A stretch of DNA of 64,000 bases. Source: Clostridium sp. D43t1_170807_H7 (GTDB lineage: Bacteria; Bacillota; Clostridia; Clostridiales; Clostridiaceae). Where the stretch lies: NCBI RefSeq assembly GCF_015555905.1, contig NZ_JADNLK010000005.1, positions 62,001 to 126,000 of the forward strand. The letters run 5' to 3'. Of this stretch, positions 1 through 7,374 are shown one piece after another; position 1 is the stretch's first letter; every line of letters begins with the position of its first letter. Under the pieces are notes generated by a model. That model saw nothing but the letters and a program-made list of their open reading frames with translations, was not told where the DNA came from and searched no databases. Both the position numbers and the translations under genes were made by a program.

Positions 1-136
1 TATATGTATTTTAAACACATATGTTACTTTATAGAATATGACTATAAAGAGAGGTATATTACAATTAAATAATATAATGTGTTTAAATAATCACAATAGA
101 TAAATAAAGGAATATATTATAGAGGAGGGGATTATT

Positions 137-1432
137 ATGCATAAAGAAAATATAGATGATTTAAGAAAACTATTTATAGGGTTGGATAAAAAGGTTAATG
201 TAGATGGAAAAGGAAGATTAATTCCTATAAATTTTGATAATGCAGCTACCACTCCACCTTTTAAAAGAGTTATGAAAAAGGTATTAGAAACTAGTGAGTA
301 TTATGGATCAATTGCAAGAGGGGATGGTAAAAAATCTCAATATTGCAGCGATTTGTATGAAAATTCTAGAAAATATATATTGGAATATTTTAACGCACCA
401 GAGGATATATATACAGCAATTTTTGTTGCTAATACTACTGATGGATTAAATAAATTATCTAATATTTTAATTGAGGATAAGAATGATATAGTTATTACAA
501 CTAGAATGGAACACCATTCAAATGATTTACCTTGGAGAAGTAAGTGTGACTTAAGACATGTTGAAGTAGATAAAGATGGTAGAGTTAGAATAGAAGAAAT
601 AGAATATCTATTAGATAAGTATCAAGAAAAAGTTAAATATGTTACTATAACAGGTGCATCTAATGTTACTGGTTACGTAAATGATATAAAAAGAGTAGCA
701 AAGGCAGCTCATAAATATGGAGCTAAAATAATTGTTGATGGTGCTCAATTAATTCCACATAAAAAAATATCTATGATACAAGAAGATATTAATGAGAATA
801 TAGATTTTTTAGTGTTCTCTGGTCATAAGGTATATGCACCTTTTGGAAGTGGAGTTATTATTGGTTTAAGGGAAATATTTAATGAAAAAGAACCAGCTTC
901 AAAAGGAGGTGGAACTGTTCAAATTGTACTTGATGATCGACAACTATGGTTAGATACACCAGAGAAAAATGAAGCAGGAACACCAAACCTTTTCGGTGCT
1001 ATAGCAATAGCAGAAGCACTTAGAGAAATGGATAAAATAGGATTTCAGACAATTGAAAATAATGAGAAGGAATTGCTAGTATATTTAATTAAAGAATTAA
1101 AGCAATTTGAAAAGATAACACTATATGGGGATAATGAAAATATAAATGATAGATTGGGAATTTTAGTATTTAATATTGATGGAATGACTTATGAAGAAGT
1201 TGGAGAAGCACTTGCTAATGTAAGAGGAATAGGGGTTAGACAAGGGGGATTTTGTGCACATCCATATACAAGAAGAGTTCTTGGAATAGCAGATAATGAT
1301 TTGCAAAGATATATGAGTGAGGTTGGAACCCCAGGACTAGTTAGGGTAAGTTTAGGAATATACAATAGCAAAAAAGAAGCTAATATATTCTTAGATACAA
1401 TTGAATATCTCTGTAGACGCTATGCAAAATAA
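137..1432 (+). CDS. Aminotransferase class V, cysteine desulfurase (SufS-like, group II)
   Basis: PLP-dependent enzyme of 431 aa that probably removes sulfur from cysteine to form a protein persulfide. The sequence shows the substrate-side motif DNAATT (34-39), the conserved His pair in MEHHSND (124-130), VDGAQ (200-204), the PLP lysine in SGHK (Lys231) and a candidate catalytic cysteine, Cys373, in QGGFCAHP, the place where group II (SufS/CsdA) enzymes carry RxGxxCA. The ATG at 137 follows GAGGAGGGG at ideal spacing. It stands alone, without sufBCDU next to it, so its sulfur acceptor is unknown. It is distinct from the group I enzyme at 53438. Family is clear; physiological role is inferred. 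Confidence 0.85.
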   Translation: MHKENIDDLRKLFIGLDKKVNVDGKGRLIPINFDNAATTPPFKRVMKKVLETSEYYGSIARGDGKKSQYCSDLYENSRKYILEYFNAPEDIYTAIFVANTTDGLNKLSNILIEDKNDIVITTRMEHHSNDLPWRSKCDLRHVEVDKDGRVRIEEIEYLLDKYQEKVKYVTITGASNVTGYVNDIKRVAKAAHKYGAKIIVDGAQLIPHKKISMIQEDINENIDFLVFSGHKVYAPFGSGVIIGLREIFNEKEPASKGGGTVQIVLDDRQLWLDTPEKNEAGTPNLFGAIAIAEALREMDKIGFQTIENNEKELLVYLIKELKQFEKITLYGDNENINDRLGILVFNIDGMTYEEVGEALANVRGIGVRQGGFCAHPYTRRVLGIADNDLQRYMSEVGTPGLVRVSLGIYNSKKEANIFLDTIEYLCRRYAK

Positions 1433-1700
1433 CTAAATTGTTCGTTAAGGCTTAAATGCCGTGATGCCGAAAAATTGATTATATAATCTCCGTGAAGGAA
1501 TATAATTTCACTAAGAATTTATATTATTATTTCCATAAAATCTGCTAAAGCTTCGAAAGTCATTTCATTCCCTCAGCTTCTTAACGCAGATTTTATTCTA
1601 ATAATAATTAAATTCTAAAGTTCATTATATAATTTTCCCTCCGATAATATAATCAATTTTTCTATATCACTGGCTTTTAAGATAAAAGATACAATTTTCT
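1433..1700. repeat. Long imperfect inverted repeat (giant hairpin) between convergent genes
   Basis: Most of the 354-base gap between the cysteine desulfurase and pfp is one long imperfect palindrome. The left arm (about 1433-1545) and the reverse complement of the right arm (about 1586-1698) match along their whole length with scattered mismatches and small indels. The best blocks are GAAAAATTGATTATAT (1469-1484 against 1646-1662), TAAAATCTGC (1536-1545 against 1586-1595) and GCC..GTGAT (1458-1464 against 1667-1674). The tip (1546-1585) contains a smaller hairpin. It is far longer than an intrinsic terminator. It may be a miniature inverted-repeat element or a double-stranded RNA-forming region shared by both transcripts. 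Nothing coding is seen in it. Confidence 0.75.
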
Positions 1701-1786
1701 GAGCGATCCCCTTTAAAGATAACGACTTCTGCTATATTTAATAAGAAAAATCATTAATTTTTAGTATCCACGTGGGGAACAATATT

Positions 1787-3004
1787 TTATTTGTTAAAGA
1801 CTTTAAATGATGGCATTGGTGTAGCTGAAATTATATCTGGAATTTCAGAAACTAGAGGAGCTATATATTCTAAAGCTTCTTCTTTTAAGTTATTTCCAGC
1901 TTCATTTATCCATTCAGTAGGGAAGTACTTAACATTATTAGCAACCTTATTAGCTTCGATTAAGAAGTAAGAAGATTTGTAAGGTGCGTTATTTTCTCTT
2001 TTTATTCCAATCATATATCCACATTTACCAAGACTAGCTTGTCTTAATGCTTCATATCCAACTTCATAAGCTTCTTCTAAATCTATATTAGAAGCACAGT
2101 GCATAGCACATCTTTGAAGAACTCCAAGTTCTAAAGATTTAACTCTACTAGTTATACCAGAAGATATTATTAAGTTCTTTAAGTAAGTACCAACACCACC
2201 TAATTGAGCATGACCAAACTTATCATGAGCTTGAGCGTGAGCCTCAGCAACAAATTTTCCTTCAGCAGTTCTTATTCCTTCAGAAACAACTATATAAACC
2301 TGATTTTGCTCCTCAAATTTATTTTTAACATCACATAAGAACTTATCTACGTCAAAAGCAGCTTCAGGTAAATAAATAAAATCTGCAACTTGTTTTCCGT
2401 TTAATTTAGCTAATGCAGCAGATGCAGCTAACCATCCAGTATCGCGGCCCATAGTTTCTAAAATAAATATTCCATTGTTTATGTACACAGATGAATCAAG
2501 GTAAGTTTCAAGTACACTTGTTGCAATAAATTTAGCTGCACTACCAAAACCTGGTGTGTGATCAGTGTACATTAAATCATTATCGATAGTTTTAGGGATA
2601 CCTATAAACTTAACATCTATTCCAGTTTCTTTTGCATAAGCACTTAGTTTAGCTGTAGTATCCATAGAATCATTACCACCAACATAAAAGAAAGCTTTAA
2701 TATCATTAGCTTTTAAGATTTCAAGTAGTCTATCATATTCTTCAGTAGATTCTTCAAGTTTTTTCATTTTATATCTACAAGAACCTAAACCTGATGAAGG
2801 TGTATATCTAAATCTGTTTATATCATCTTGAGAAAATGATGAAAGTTCTATTATATTACCATTTAAAATTCCTTCAATTCCATTTAAACCTGCATAAACT
2901 TTGTCAAAAACCCCTAAAGTGTTATTTGCTTCAACTAATCCAACAACACTTGAATTTATAACTGCTGTAGGACCGCCAGATTGTGCTATGATACAGTTTG
3001 CCAT
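1787..3004 (-). CDS. pfp: 6-phosphofructokinase, PPi-dependent type
   Basis: Phosphorylates fructose 6-phosphate to the 1,6-bisphosphate in glycolysis, probably with pyrophosphate as donor. The 405-aa protein begins with the nucleotide/PPi loop IAQSGGPT (6-13) and has GGNDSMDT (109-116), the region where an Asp instead of Gly separates PPi enzymes from ATP enzymes. It also has the catalytic PKTIDND (137-143) and TDHTPGFGSAAK. Length fits the clade of PPi-type enzymes of about 400 residues rather than the 320-aa ATP type. A good ribosome site (AAGGAGAG) lies upstream of the ATG at 3004. It is monocistronic and converges on the upstream desulfurase across the giant hairpin. Phosphoryl donor is a family inference. 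Confidence 0.88.
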   Translation of the reverse strand: MANCIIAQSGGPTAVINSSVVGLVEANNTLGVFDKVYAGLNGIEGILNGNIIELSSFSQDDINRFRYTPSSGLGSCRYKMKKLEESTEEYDRLLEILKANDIKAFFYVGGNDSMDTTAKLSAYAKETGIDVKFIGIPKTIDNDLMYTDHTPGFGSAAKFIATSVLETYLDSSVYINNGIFILETMGRDTGWLAASAALAKLNGKQVADFIYLPEAAFDVDKFLCDVKNKFEEQNQVYIVVSEGIRTAEGKFVAEAHAQAHDKFGHAQLGGVGTYLKNLIISSGITSRVKSLELGVLQRCAMHCASNIDLEEAYEVGYEALRQASLGKCGYMIGIKRENNAPYKSSYFLIEANKVANNVKYFPTEWINEAGNNLKEEALEYIAPLVSEIPDIISATPMPSFKVFNK

Positions 3005-3192
3005 TAAAATACTCTCCTTTAAAGTTCAAATTAATTAAAATTTATAAATTAAAAAATATACATTAAATACTAGAAAATAGATATTAATGTGATATACTAT
3101 TTCGCTTGTTATTGAATACAATATATACTATACAACAAAATAATATTAAATAAAAGATGTAAAAAAATAAAATTTACAATATGAATCATAGG

Positions 3193-3220
3193 TTGATAAA
3201 ATTAATAATAAGATTATACA
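3193..3220 (+). promoter_or_regulatory. Sigma-A-type promoter for the MntP-like gene
   Basis: TTGATA (3193-3198), a 16-base spacer and TATACA (3215-3220), 24 bases upstream of the start. The rest of the 239-base gap is A/T-rich; I looked for a yybP-ykoY Mn riboswitch and did not see one. Confidence 0.5.
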
Positions 3221-3243
3221 AATAATGTAAGCGTGGGGGGAAT

Positions 3244-3801
3244 ATGAATTTAAAAGATATAATTATAGTTGGAATTGCTTTAGCAATGGATGCTGTTGGA
3301 GTAACTGTTAGTATAGGGGTAAATCCTAAAGTTATACGTAGAAATAAAATAGCCTTCATTATGTCTTTTGCAATATTTCAGTTTTTATTCTTTCTTTTAG
3401 GAGGGATAGGAGGACATTTATTTGAAAAATATATAACCACTATTCCTAATATAGTTGGAGGTGTGGCTATAGCTATAGTAGGTATATTAATGATAAAGGA
3501 AGGGTTTGAAGATAATGAAGATAATGAAACATTATTATTAAAGAGAGAGATGGTGATAATACTTGGAATATCTGTTAGTATCGATGCTTTTGTTGTAGGC
3601 TTTACAGGGTTTAATTACATAAGTAGCGCTTTAAAGATGATAGGGGATTGTTCCATTGTAGGATTGATAACTTTAATACTATGTTCATTTACATTTTATT
3701 TATGCAGATATATAAGAAAAATCGGATTTATAGCAAAATATGCAAGTTTTTTTGGAGGAATAACATTAATTATCTTTGCAATAAAAATGATTTTCTTTTA
3801 A
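3244..3801 (+). CDS. MntP/YtaF-family manganese efflux pump-like membrane protein
   Basis: Integral membrane protein of 185 aa with about six helices. It carries the two signature repeats of the MntP (DUF204) family: ALAMDAVGVT near residue 13 and a matching SVSIDAFVVGFT in the second half. Acidic residues in these repeats are thought to carry the cation. The C-terminal FGGITLIIFAIKM is also typical. The family exports Mn2+ in E. coli; the YtaF branch in sporulating Firmicutes is less well defined, so the substrate is inferred. The start at 3244 follows GGGGGG directly. The gene is monocistronic, divergent from pfp and ended by the hairpin at 3841. Confidence 0.8.
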   Translation: MNLKDIIIVGIALAMDAVGVTVSIGVNPKVIRRNKIAFIMSFAIFQFLFFLLGGIGGHLFEKYITTIPNIVGGVAIAIVGILMIKEGFEDNEDNETLLLKREMVIILGISVSIDAFVVGFTGFNYISSALKMIGDCSIVGLITLILCSFTFYLCRYIRKIGFIAKYASFFGGITLIIFAIKMIFF

Positions 3802-3840
3802 AAAAGTTAGCTACTTAAATATAAGGTGTTGAAAGTTAAT

Positions 3841-3883
3841 AAATCTATAGTAATTATAAATTAGCATTATTATAGATTTTTTT
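3841..3883 (+). terminator. Intrinsic terminator after the MntP-like gene
   Basis: AAATCTATA (3841-3849) pairs with TATAGATTT (3871-3879), extended inward by TAAT/ATTA, and is followed by seven T. The 17 bases TTATAGATTTTTTTACA (3870-3886) are repeated exactly in tandem at 3887-3903. Confidence 0.8.
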
Positions 3884-3910
3884 ACATTATAGATTTTTTT
3901 ACAAATTAAT

Positions 3911-3939
3911 TTGACAATAGTCAAAAAATGGGTTATAGT
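3911..3939 (+). promoter_or_regulatory. Consensus promoter with palindromic -35 region
   Basis: TTGACA (3911-3916), 17-base spacer, TATAGT (3934-3939): a near-perfect sigma-A promoter for the symporter gene. The -35 box is part of the inverted repeat TTGAC-AATA-GTCAA (3911-3924), a plausible repressor operator. Confidence 0.75.
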
Positions 3940-3995
3940 GAATTTAACGAAAGGACAAGCGTTCTTCTGTGAAGGACAATAAAGGGGGTAATTTA

Positions 3996-5195
3996 ATGAA
4001 AAAACTATCTTTAATTACAAGAATAGTATTATGTTTAGTATTAGGAATTGGAGTTGGATTATTATGTGGGGCAAATAATATTCAATTTCCAGTAAAGATA
4101 CTAGCGACTTTTAGTGGTTTATTTGGGAGCTTCTTATCATTTATAATTCCTTTAATTATTATTGGTTTTATAGTTCCAGGAATAGCATCATTAGGAAGCA
4201 AGTCAGGAAAAGGTCTTATAATAACTACGATAATAGCATATATTTCTACATTAGTAGCTGGATTTGCAGCATATTTAGTTGGGATAGGAATACTACCTAA
4301 TTTAATAAAAAGTGAAGTTTCATTAAGTGAAGCAGGAAAATCCATAGAACCATATTTTAATATAGAGATACCAGCAATAATGGGAGTAATGTCTGCATTA
4401 GTATTAGCATTTCTACTTGGTATAGGTTTATCAAAAATTAAAAATAGTACAATGTTAAAAGTAGTAGATGAATTTAATTCAATCGTTTTAATGGTTGTTA
4501 CTAATGTATTAATACCATTAGTTCCAATTTATATTGGATGTGTTTTTGCAAAGTTAAGTTATAGTGGTGAAATATTTAATACATTAAAGTCTTTTGGAAT
4601 AGTATATGTAATATTATTTTCATTACAATTAGCATATATAGTTCTTCAATATTCTATTGCAGGAGCTATTAAAAAGGAAAATCCATTTAAATTAATAAGA
4701 AATATGATTCCAGCATACATGACTGCTGTAGGAACTCAATCCTCAGCAGCAACAATTCCAGTAACACTTCAATGTGTTAAAAAGAATGAAGTTAGTGAGG
4801 AAGTTTTAGATTTCGTTGTACCCTTAGGAGCAACAATACATTTAGCAGGTGATACTATTACTTTAGTTCTTACTTCTATGGCAGTTATGTATATGAATGG
4901 ACAAACTCCTACTTTTGGAATGATAATGCCATTTATATTTATGTTAGGAGTTACAATGATTGCAGCACCAGGAGTACCAGGGGGAGGCGTTATGGCTGCC
5001 TTGGGATTACTTGAATCAATGCTTGGTTTTGGAGCTATAGAAAAACCGATTATGATTGCATTACATGCAGCACAAGATAGTTTTGGAACTGCAACTAACG
5101 TTACTGGAGATGGTGCTATAGCTATTGTTGTGGATTATATTGTAAATAAAAGAAATAATAAAAAAGAAGAAAAGAGTAAATTAAAAGCAGTTTAA
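3996..5195 (+). CDS. Dicarboxylate/amino acid:cation symporter family (DAACS) transporter
   Basis: Secondary carrier of 399 aa in the GltT/SstT superfamily that takes up an organic acid or amino acid with Na+ or H+. It has about eight helices, an HP1-like TQSSAATIP, and an HP2-TM8 end with GATxx and DSFGTATNVTGDGA. Two binding-site positions differ from glutamate carriers. The NMDGT cation motif reads HLAGDT (282-287). The arginine that holds the side-chain carboxylate in GltPh (D-x-x-R-T-x-x-N) is glycine here (Gly364 in D361-SFGTATN). A neutral or unusual substrate is therefore more likely than glutamate. I chose the ATG at 3996 behind AAAGGGGG over the ORF start at 3969. Confidence 0.82.
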   Translation: MKKLSLITRIVLCLVLGIGVGLLCGANNIQFPVKILATFSGLFGSFLSFIIPLIIIGFIVPGIASLGSKSGKGLIITTIIAYISTLVAGFAAYLVGIGILPNLIKSEVSLSEAGKSIEPYFNIEIPAIMGVMSALVLAFLLGIGLSKIKNSTMLKVVDEFNSIVLMVVTNVLIPLVPIYIGCVFAKLSYSGEIFNTLKSFGIVYVILFSLQLAYIVLQYSIAGAIKKENPFKLIRNMIPAYMTAVGTQSSAATIPVTLQCVKKNEVSEEVLDFVVPLGATIHLAGDTITLVLTSMAVMYMNGQTPTFGMIMPFIFMLGVTMIAAPGVPGGGVMAALGLLESMLGFGAIEKPIMIALHAAQDSFGTATNVTGDGAIAIVVDYIVNKRNNKKEEKSKLKAV

Positions 5196-5239
5196 AATAA
5201 ATTTATGAGTAAATAAGTATTTAAACAAAAAATAGAATG

Positions 5240-5292
5240 AAAATGAAGTCATTTATAACTACTATTACTAAGTTACAAATGACTTCATTTTT
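5240..5292. terminator. Bidirectional intrinsic terminator
   Basis: AAAATGAAGTCATT pairs with AATGACTTCATTTT, with an inner TAAC/GTTA extension. A-runs on one side and T-runs on the other serve both the symporter and the convergent ClpP gene. Confidence 0.85.
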
Positions 5293-5300
5293 GATTAGAA

Positions 5301-5894
5301 TTATTCTAGTTGAGAATGACTTGATATTATTTTATTAACTATTCCGTACTCTAAGGCTTCTTCTGCATTGAGCCAATAGTTTCTATCGGTATCTTTATTA
5401 ACTTTTTCTATAGGTTGACCTGTAGCTTCGCTTATAATACTATTAATTCTTTTGCGAACTCTTAATATTTCTTTAGCTTCAATTCCTATATCTGTAGCTT
5501 GACCATTAAAACCACCTAAAGGTTGGTGAATCATGTATCGAGTATTAGGAAGTGAATATCTATTTTCTTTATCTGCAGCAAGGTATATTGTTATTCCAGC
5601 ACTTGCAACCCAACCAGTTCCTATCATTATAACTTTAGGTTTAACAAATTTAATCATATCATGAATTGTATCACCAGATTCTACATGGCCACCTTGGCTA
5701 TTTATAAAAATTTTAATTGGATCATTACTCATTTCTTCAAGGATTAGAAGTTGAGCACAAACTTTTTCGGCTAAGGCTTGATTAATTTCACCAGAAATGA
5801 TTATTGTTCTTGATTTTAGTAGTTTTTCCATAGCTATATCAGGTAAATCCTTTGTATTTTCTTTTTTTTCAGTTTCATTGTTATAAAGAAACAT
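5301..5894 (-). CDS. ClpP-family serine protease (second-type ClpP homologue)
   Basis: Self-compartmentalising peptidase of 197 aa, of the ClpP/crotonase fold. The oxyanion strand shows FINSQGGHVESG, the nucleophile elbow is GWVASAG where ordinary ClpP has GMAASMG, the histidine lies in YMIHQPLGG, and the acid is in DTDRNYWL (usually DTDRDNF). All three catalytic residues are therefore present. The N-terminus (about 25 aa, with EKKENTKD) differs from ClpP processing regions. No clpX or tig lies beside it, unlike the main clpP locus of clostridia, so this is probably an accessory ClpP. A TAGGATGG ribosome site precedes the ATG. Partner ATPase unknown. Confidence 0.82.
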   Translation of the reverse strand: MFLYNNETEKKENTKDLPDIAMEKLLKSRTIIISGEINQALAEKVCAQLLILEEMSNDPIKIFINSQGGHVESGDTIHDMIKFVKPKVIMIGTGWVASAGITIYLAADKENRYSLPNTRYMIHQPLGGFNGQATDIGIEAKEILRVRKRINSIISEATGQPIEKVNKDTDRNYWLNAEEALEYGIVNKIISSHSQLE

Positions 5895-6081
5895 GTTATT
5901 TCCATCCTAAATATTAAATGGATAAATTCTCCTAATTAATATAATATCATTAAATTTTAATTGATGGTAGTTAAAAGTGTGTATAAATTAGATAAACTAT
6001 AAATTGAAATTTTTATCTTTTATACATTTTAATATTATGATACTTTAAGATTATTAAATATTTGATTGAAAGGAAGATATT

Positions 6082-6732
6082 ATGCCAATATATCAATTAA
6101 CTGATGAAATAATGTTTCCAAATCCAGAATTAGCTGAAGAGGATGGATTATTAGCCATAGGTGGAGATTTAAGATGGGAAAGACTTGTATTAGCTTATTG
6201 TAATGGAATATTTCCTTGGTACAATGAGGATGATCCGATATTATGGTGGTGTACAAAGCCTAGATTTATTATAAAACCAAATGAAGTAAGAATATCAAAG
6301 TCAATGAAAAGAGTTTTTAATAGAGGTGAATTTAAAGTTACTTTTAATAATGATTTTGAAGGTGTAATAAGTAATTGTAAAGCACTTAGAGAAAAAGGTG
6401 AAGGAACATGGATTACTGATGATATGAAAGAAGCTTATATAAACTTATTTAATAAGGGATTTGCTTTAAGTGTTGAAGTATATAAGGAAAGTAAACTTGT
6501 AGGGGGGCTTTATGGAGTTAAAATAGGAAGATGTTTTTTTGGTGAAAGTATGTTTTCAATAGAAACAAATGCATCTAAAGTAGCTTTAATAAGTATTTGT
6601 AAAAAGCTTGAAAGGGAAAATTATTTATTTTTAGATTGTCAAATGCATACTAATCACTTAGAGAGTATGGGAGGAAAGTTTGTAAGTTGGGGAGAATTTA
6701 AAAGTATGTTACAAGAAGGAATTGATTTATAA
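6082..6732 (+). CDS. aat: Leucyl/phenylalanyl-tRNA--protein transferase
   Basis: Adds Leu or Phe from aminoacyl-tRNA to proteins with N-terminal Lys or Arg, marking them for N-end-rule degradation by ClpAP-type proteases. The 216-aa sequence has the family hallmarks FPNPELAEEDGLLAIGGDL at the start, GIFPWYNEDDPILWW (about 43-57), GGLYGVKIGRCFFGESMF, and the C-terminal DCQMHTNHLESMGG. Length equals the usual single-domain enzyme. The ATG at 6082 follows AAAGGAAG. It lies divergently beside the ClpP homologue, a suggestive pairing because the N-end pathway feeds Clp proteases, but no ClpS is seen here. Confidence 0.93.
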   Translation: MPIYQLTDEIMFPNPELAEEDGLLAIGGDLRWERLVLAYCNGIFPWYNEDDPILWWCTKPRFIIKPNEVRISKSMKRVFNRGEFKVTFNNDFEGVISNCKALREKGEGTWITDDMKEAYINLFNKGFALSVEVYKESKLVGGLYGVKIGRCFFGESMFSIETNASKVALISICKKLERENYLFLDCQMHTNHLESMGGKFVSWGEFKSMLQEGIDL

Positions 6733-6849
6733 TTCTTATTAGAGTGTAATTAAAATAAATAACTTAGAAATATGAATTTGGTTTACGTTATTTTTCTATT
6801 GCTAATTAATATAATATAGAGTAATTATAGTATTTATGGAGGGGTAATA

Positions 6850-7179
6850 ATGGATAAATGGAAAAGTGAATATCCATATAAAAATATAAATAAGTGCCTT
6901 GATATAGTAGGATTAATTTTAGTTATGGCTTTAATAATTATAACCTTTATTTATTGGAGCAAAGCACCTGATATAGTGCCAACTCATTTTAATTTTAATG
7001 GGGAGATTGATGCATATGGTTCTAAAAATACATTATTTATATTACTACCTATAGTAATAATATCTTATATAGTGCTAGCTATATTATCTAAGTATCCTCA
7101 AGTCTGTAATTATTGTATTGAAATAACCCCTATAAATAAGGATAAACAATATTCTTTAAATAATAAAAGGATGAAGTGA
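6850..7179 (+). CDS. DUF1648-domain small membrane protein
   Basis: Protein of 109 aa with two membrane helices (about 19-38 and 63-82). Between them is the DUF1648 signature: P-x-x-VPTHFNFNGEIDAYGSK, where 'PTHFxxxGxxDxxG' is the family core. DUF1648 proteins include SdpI-like immunity and signal proteins, but this one is only the short domain, without the later SdpI helices. The last codons overlap the terminator: the stop codon lies in the ascending strand of the hairpin at 7165-7203, so the C-terminal KRMK is written in the stem. Monocistronic, with a strong GGAGGGG ribosome site. Function unknown. Confidence 0.7.
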   Translation: MDKWKSEYPYKNINKCLDIVGLILVMALIIITFIYWSKAPDIVPTHFNFNGEIDAYGSKNTLFILLPIVIISYIVLAILSKYPQVCNYCIEITPINKDKQYSLNNKRMK

Positions 7180-7203
7180 TTTAAAATTACTTCATCCTTT
7201 TTT
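7165..7203 (+). terminator. Intrinsic terminator overlapping the DUF1648 stop codon
   Basis: AAAAGGATGAAGT pairs with ACTTCATCCTTTT followed by further T. The gene's TGA (7177-7179) is inside the stem. Confidence 0.85.
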
Positions 7204-7215
7204 GAAAATTAAAGG

Positions 7216-7262
7216 TTTTATTAATCTTTTCTTAATATGAGATTAAGAAAAGATTAATAAAA
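7216..7262. repeat. Perfect 21-bp inverted repeat upstream of asnB
   Basis: Arms 7216-7236 and 7242-7262 are exact reverse complements around the loop ATGAG; the core is TTAATCTTTTCTTAAT. It could be a second terminator, an operator, or a transcript-stabilising hairpin. It lies 113 bases before asnB. No T-box features (such as an AGGGTGG-type element) are seen in the gap. Confidence 0.75.
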
Positions 7263-7374
7263 AAATTAAAATTAATAATGGAAAACATGAAATGAAAATG
7301 AAAAATATGGCAATAATAATTAGAGAAAATAATTATATTATTTTAAAATTTTAATAAAACTAGGGGATGATAAA

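Noticed and set aside
1..136. Regulatory RNA at the left edge
   Set aside because: Only A/T-rich sequence and a ribosome site; nothing that can be supported.
3005..3243. Mn-sensing yybP-ykoY riboswitch before the MntP-like gene
   Set aside because: I could not find the conserved loops; only a plain promoter is visible.
7204..7374. T-box leader before asnB
   Set aside because: No T-box core or specifier-loop layout is seen; the gap is too short.
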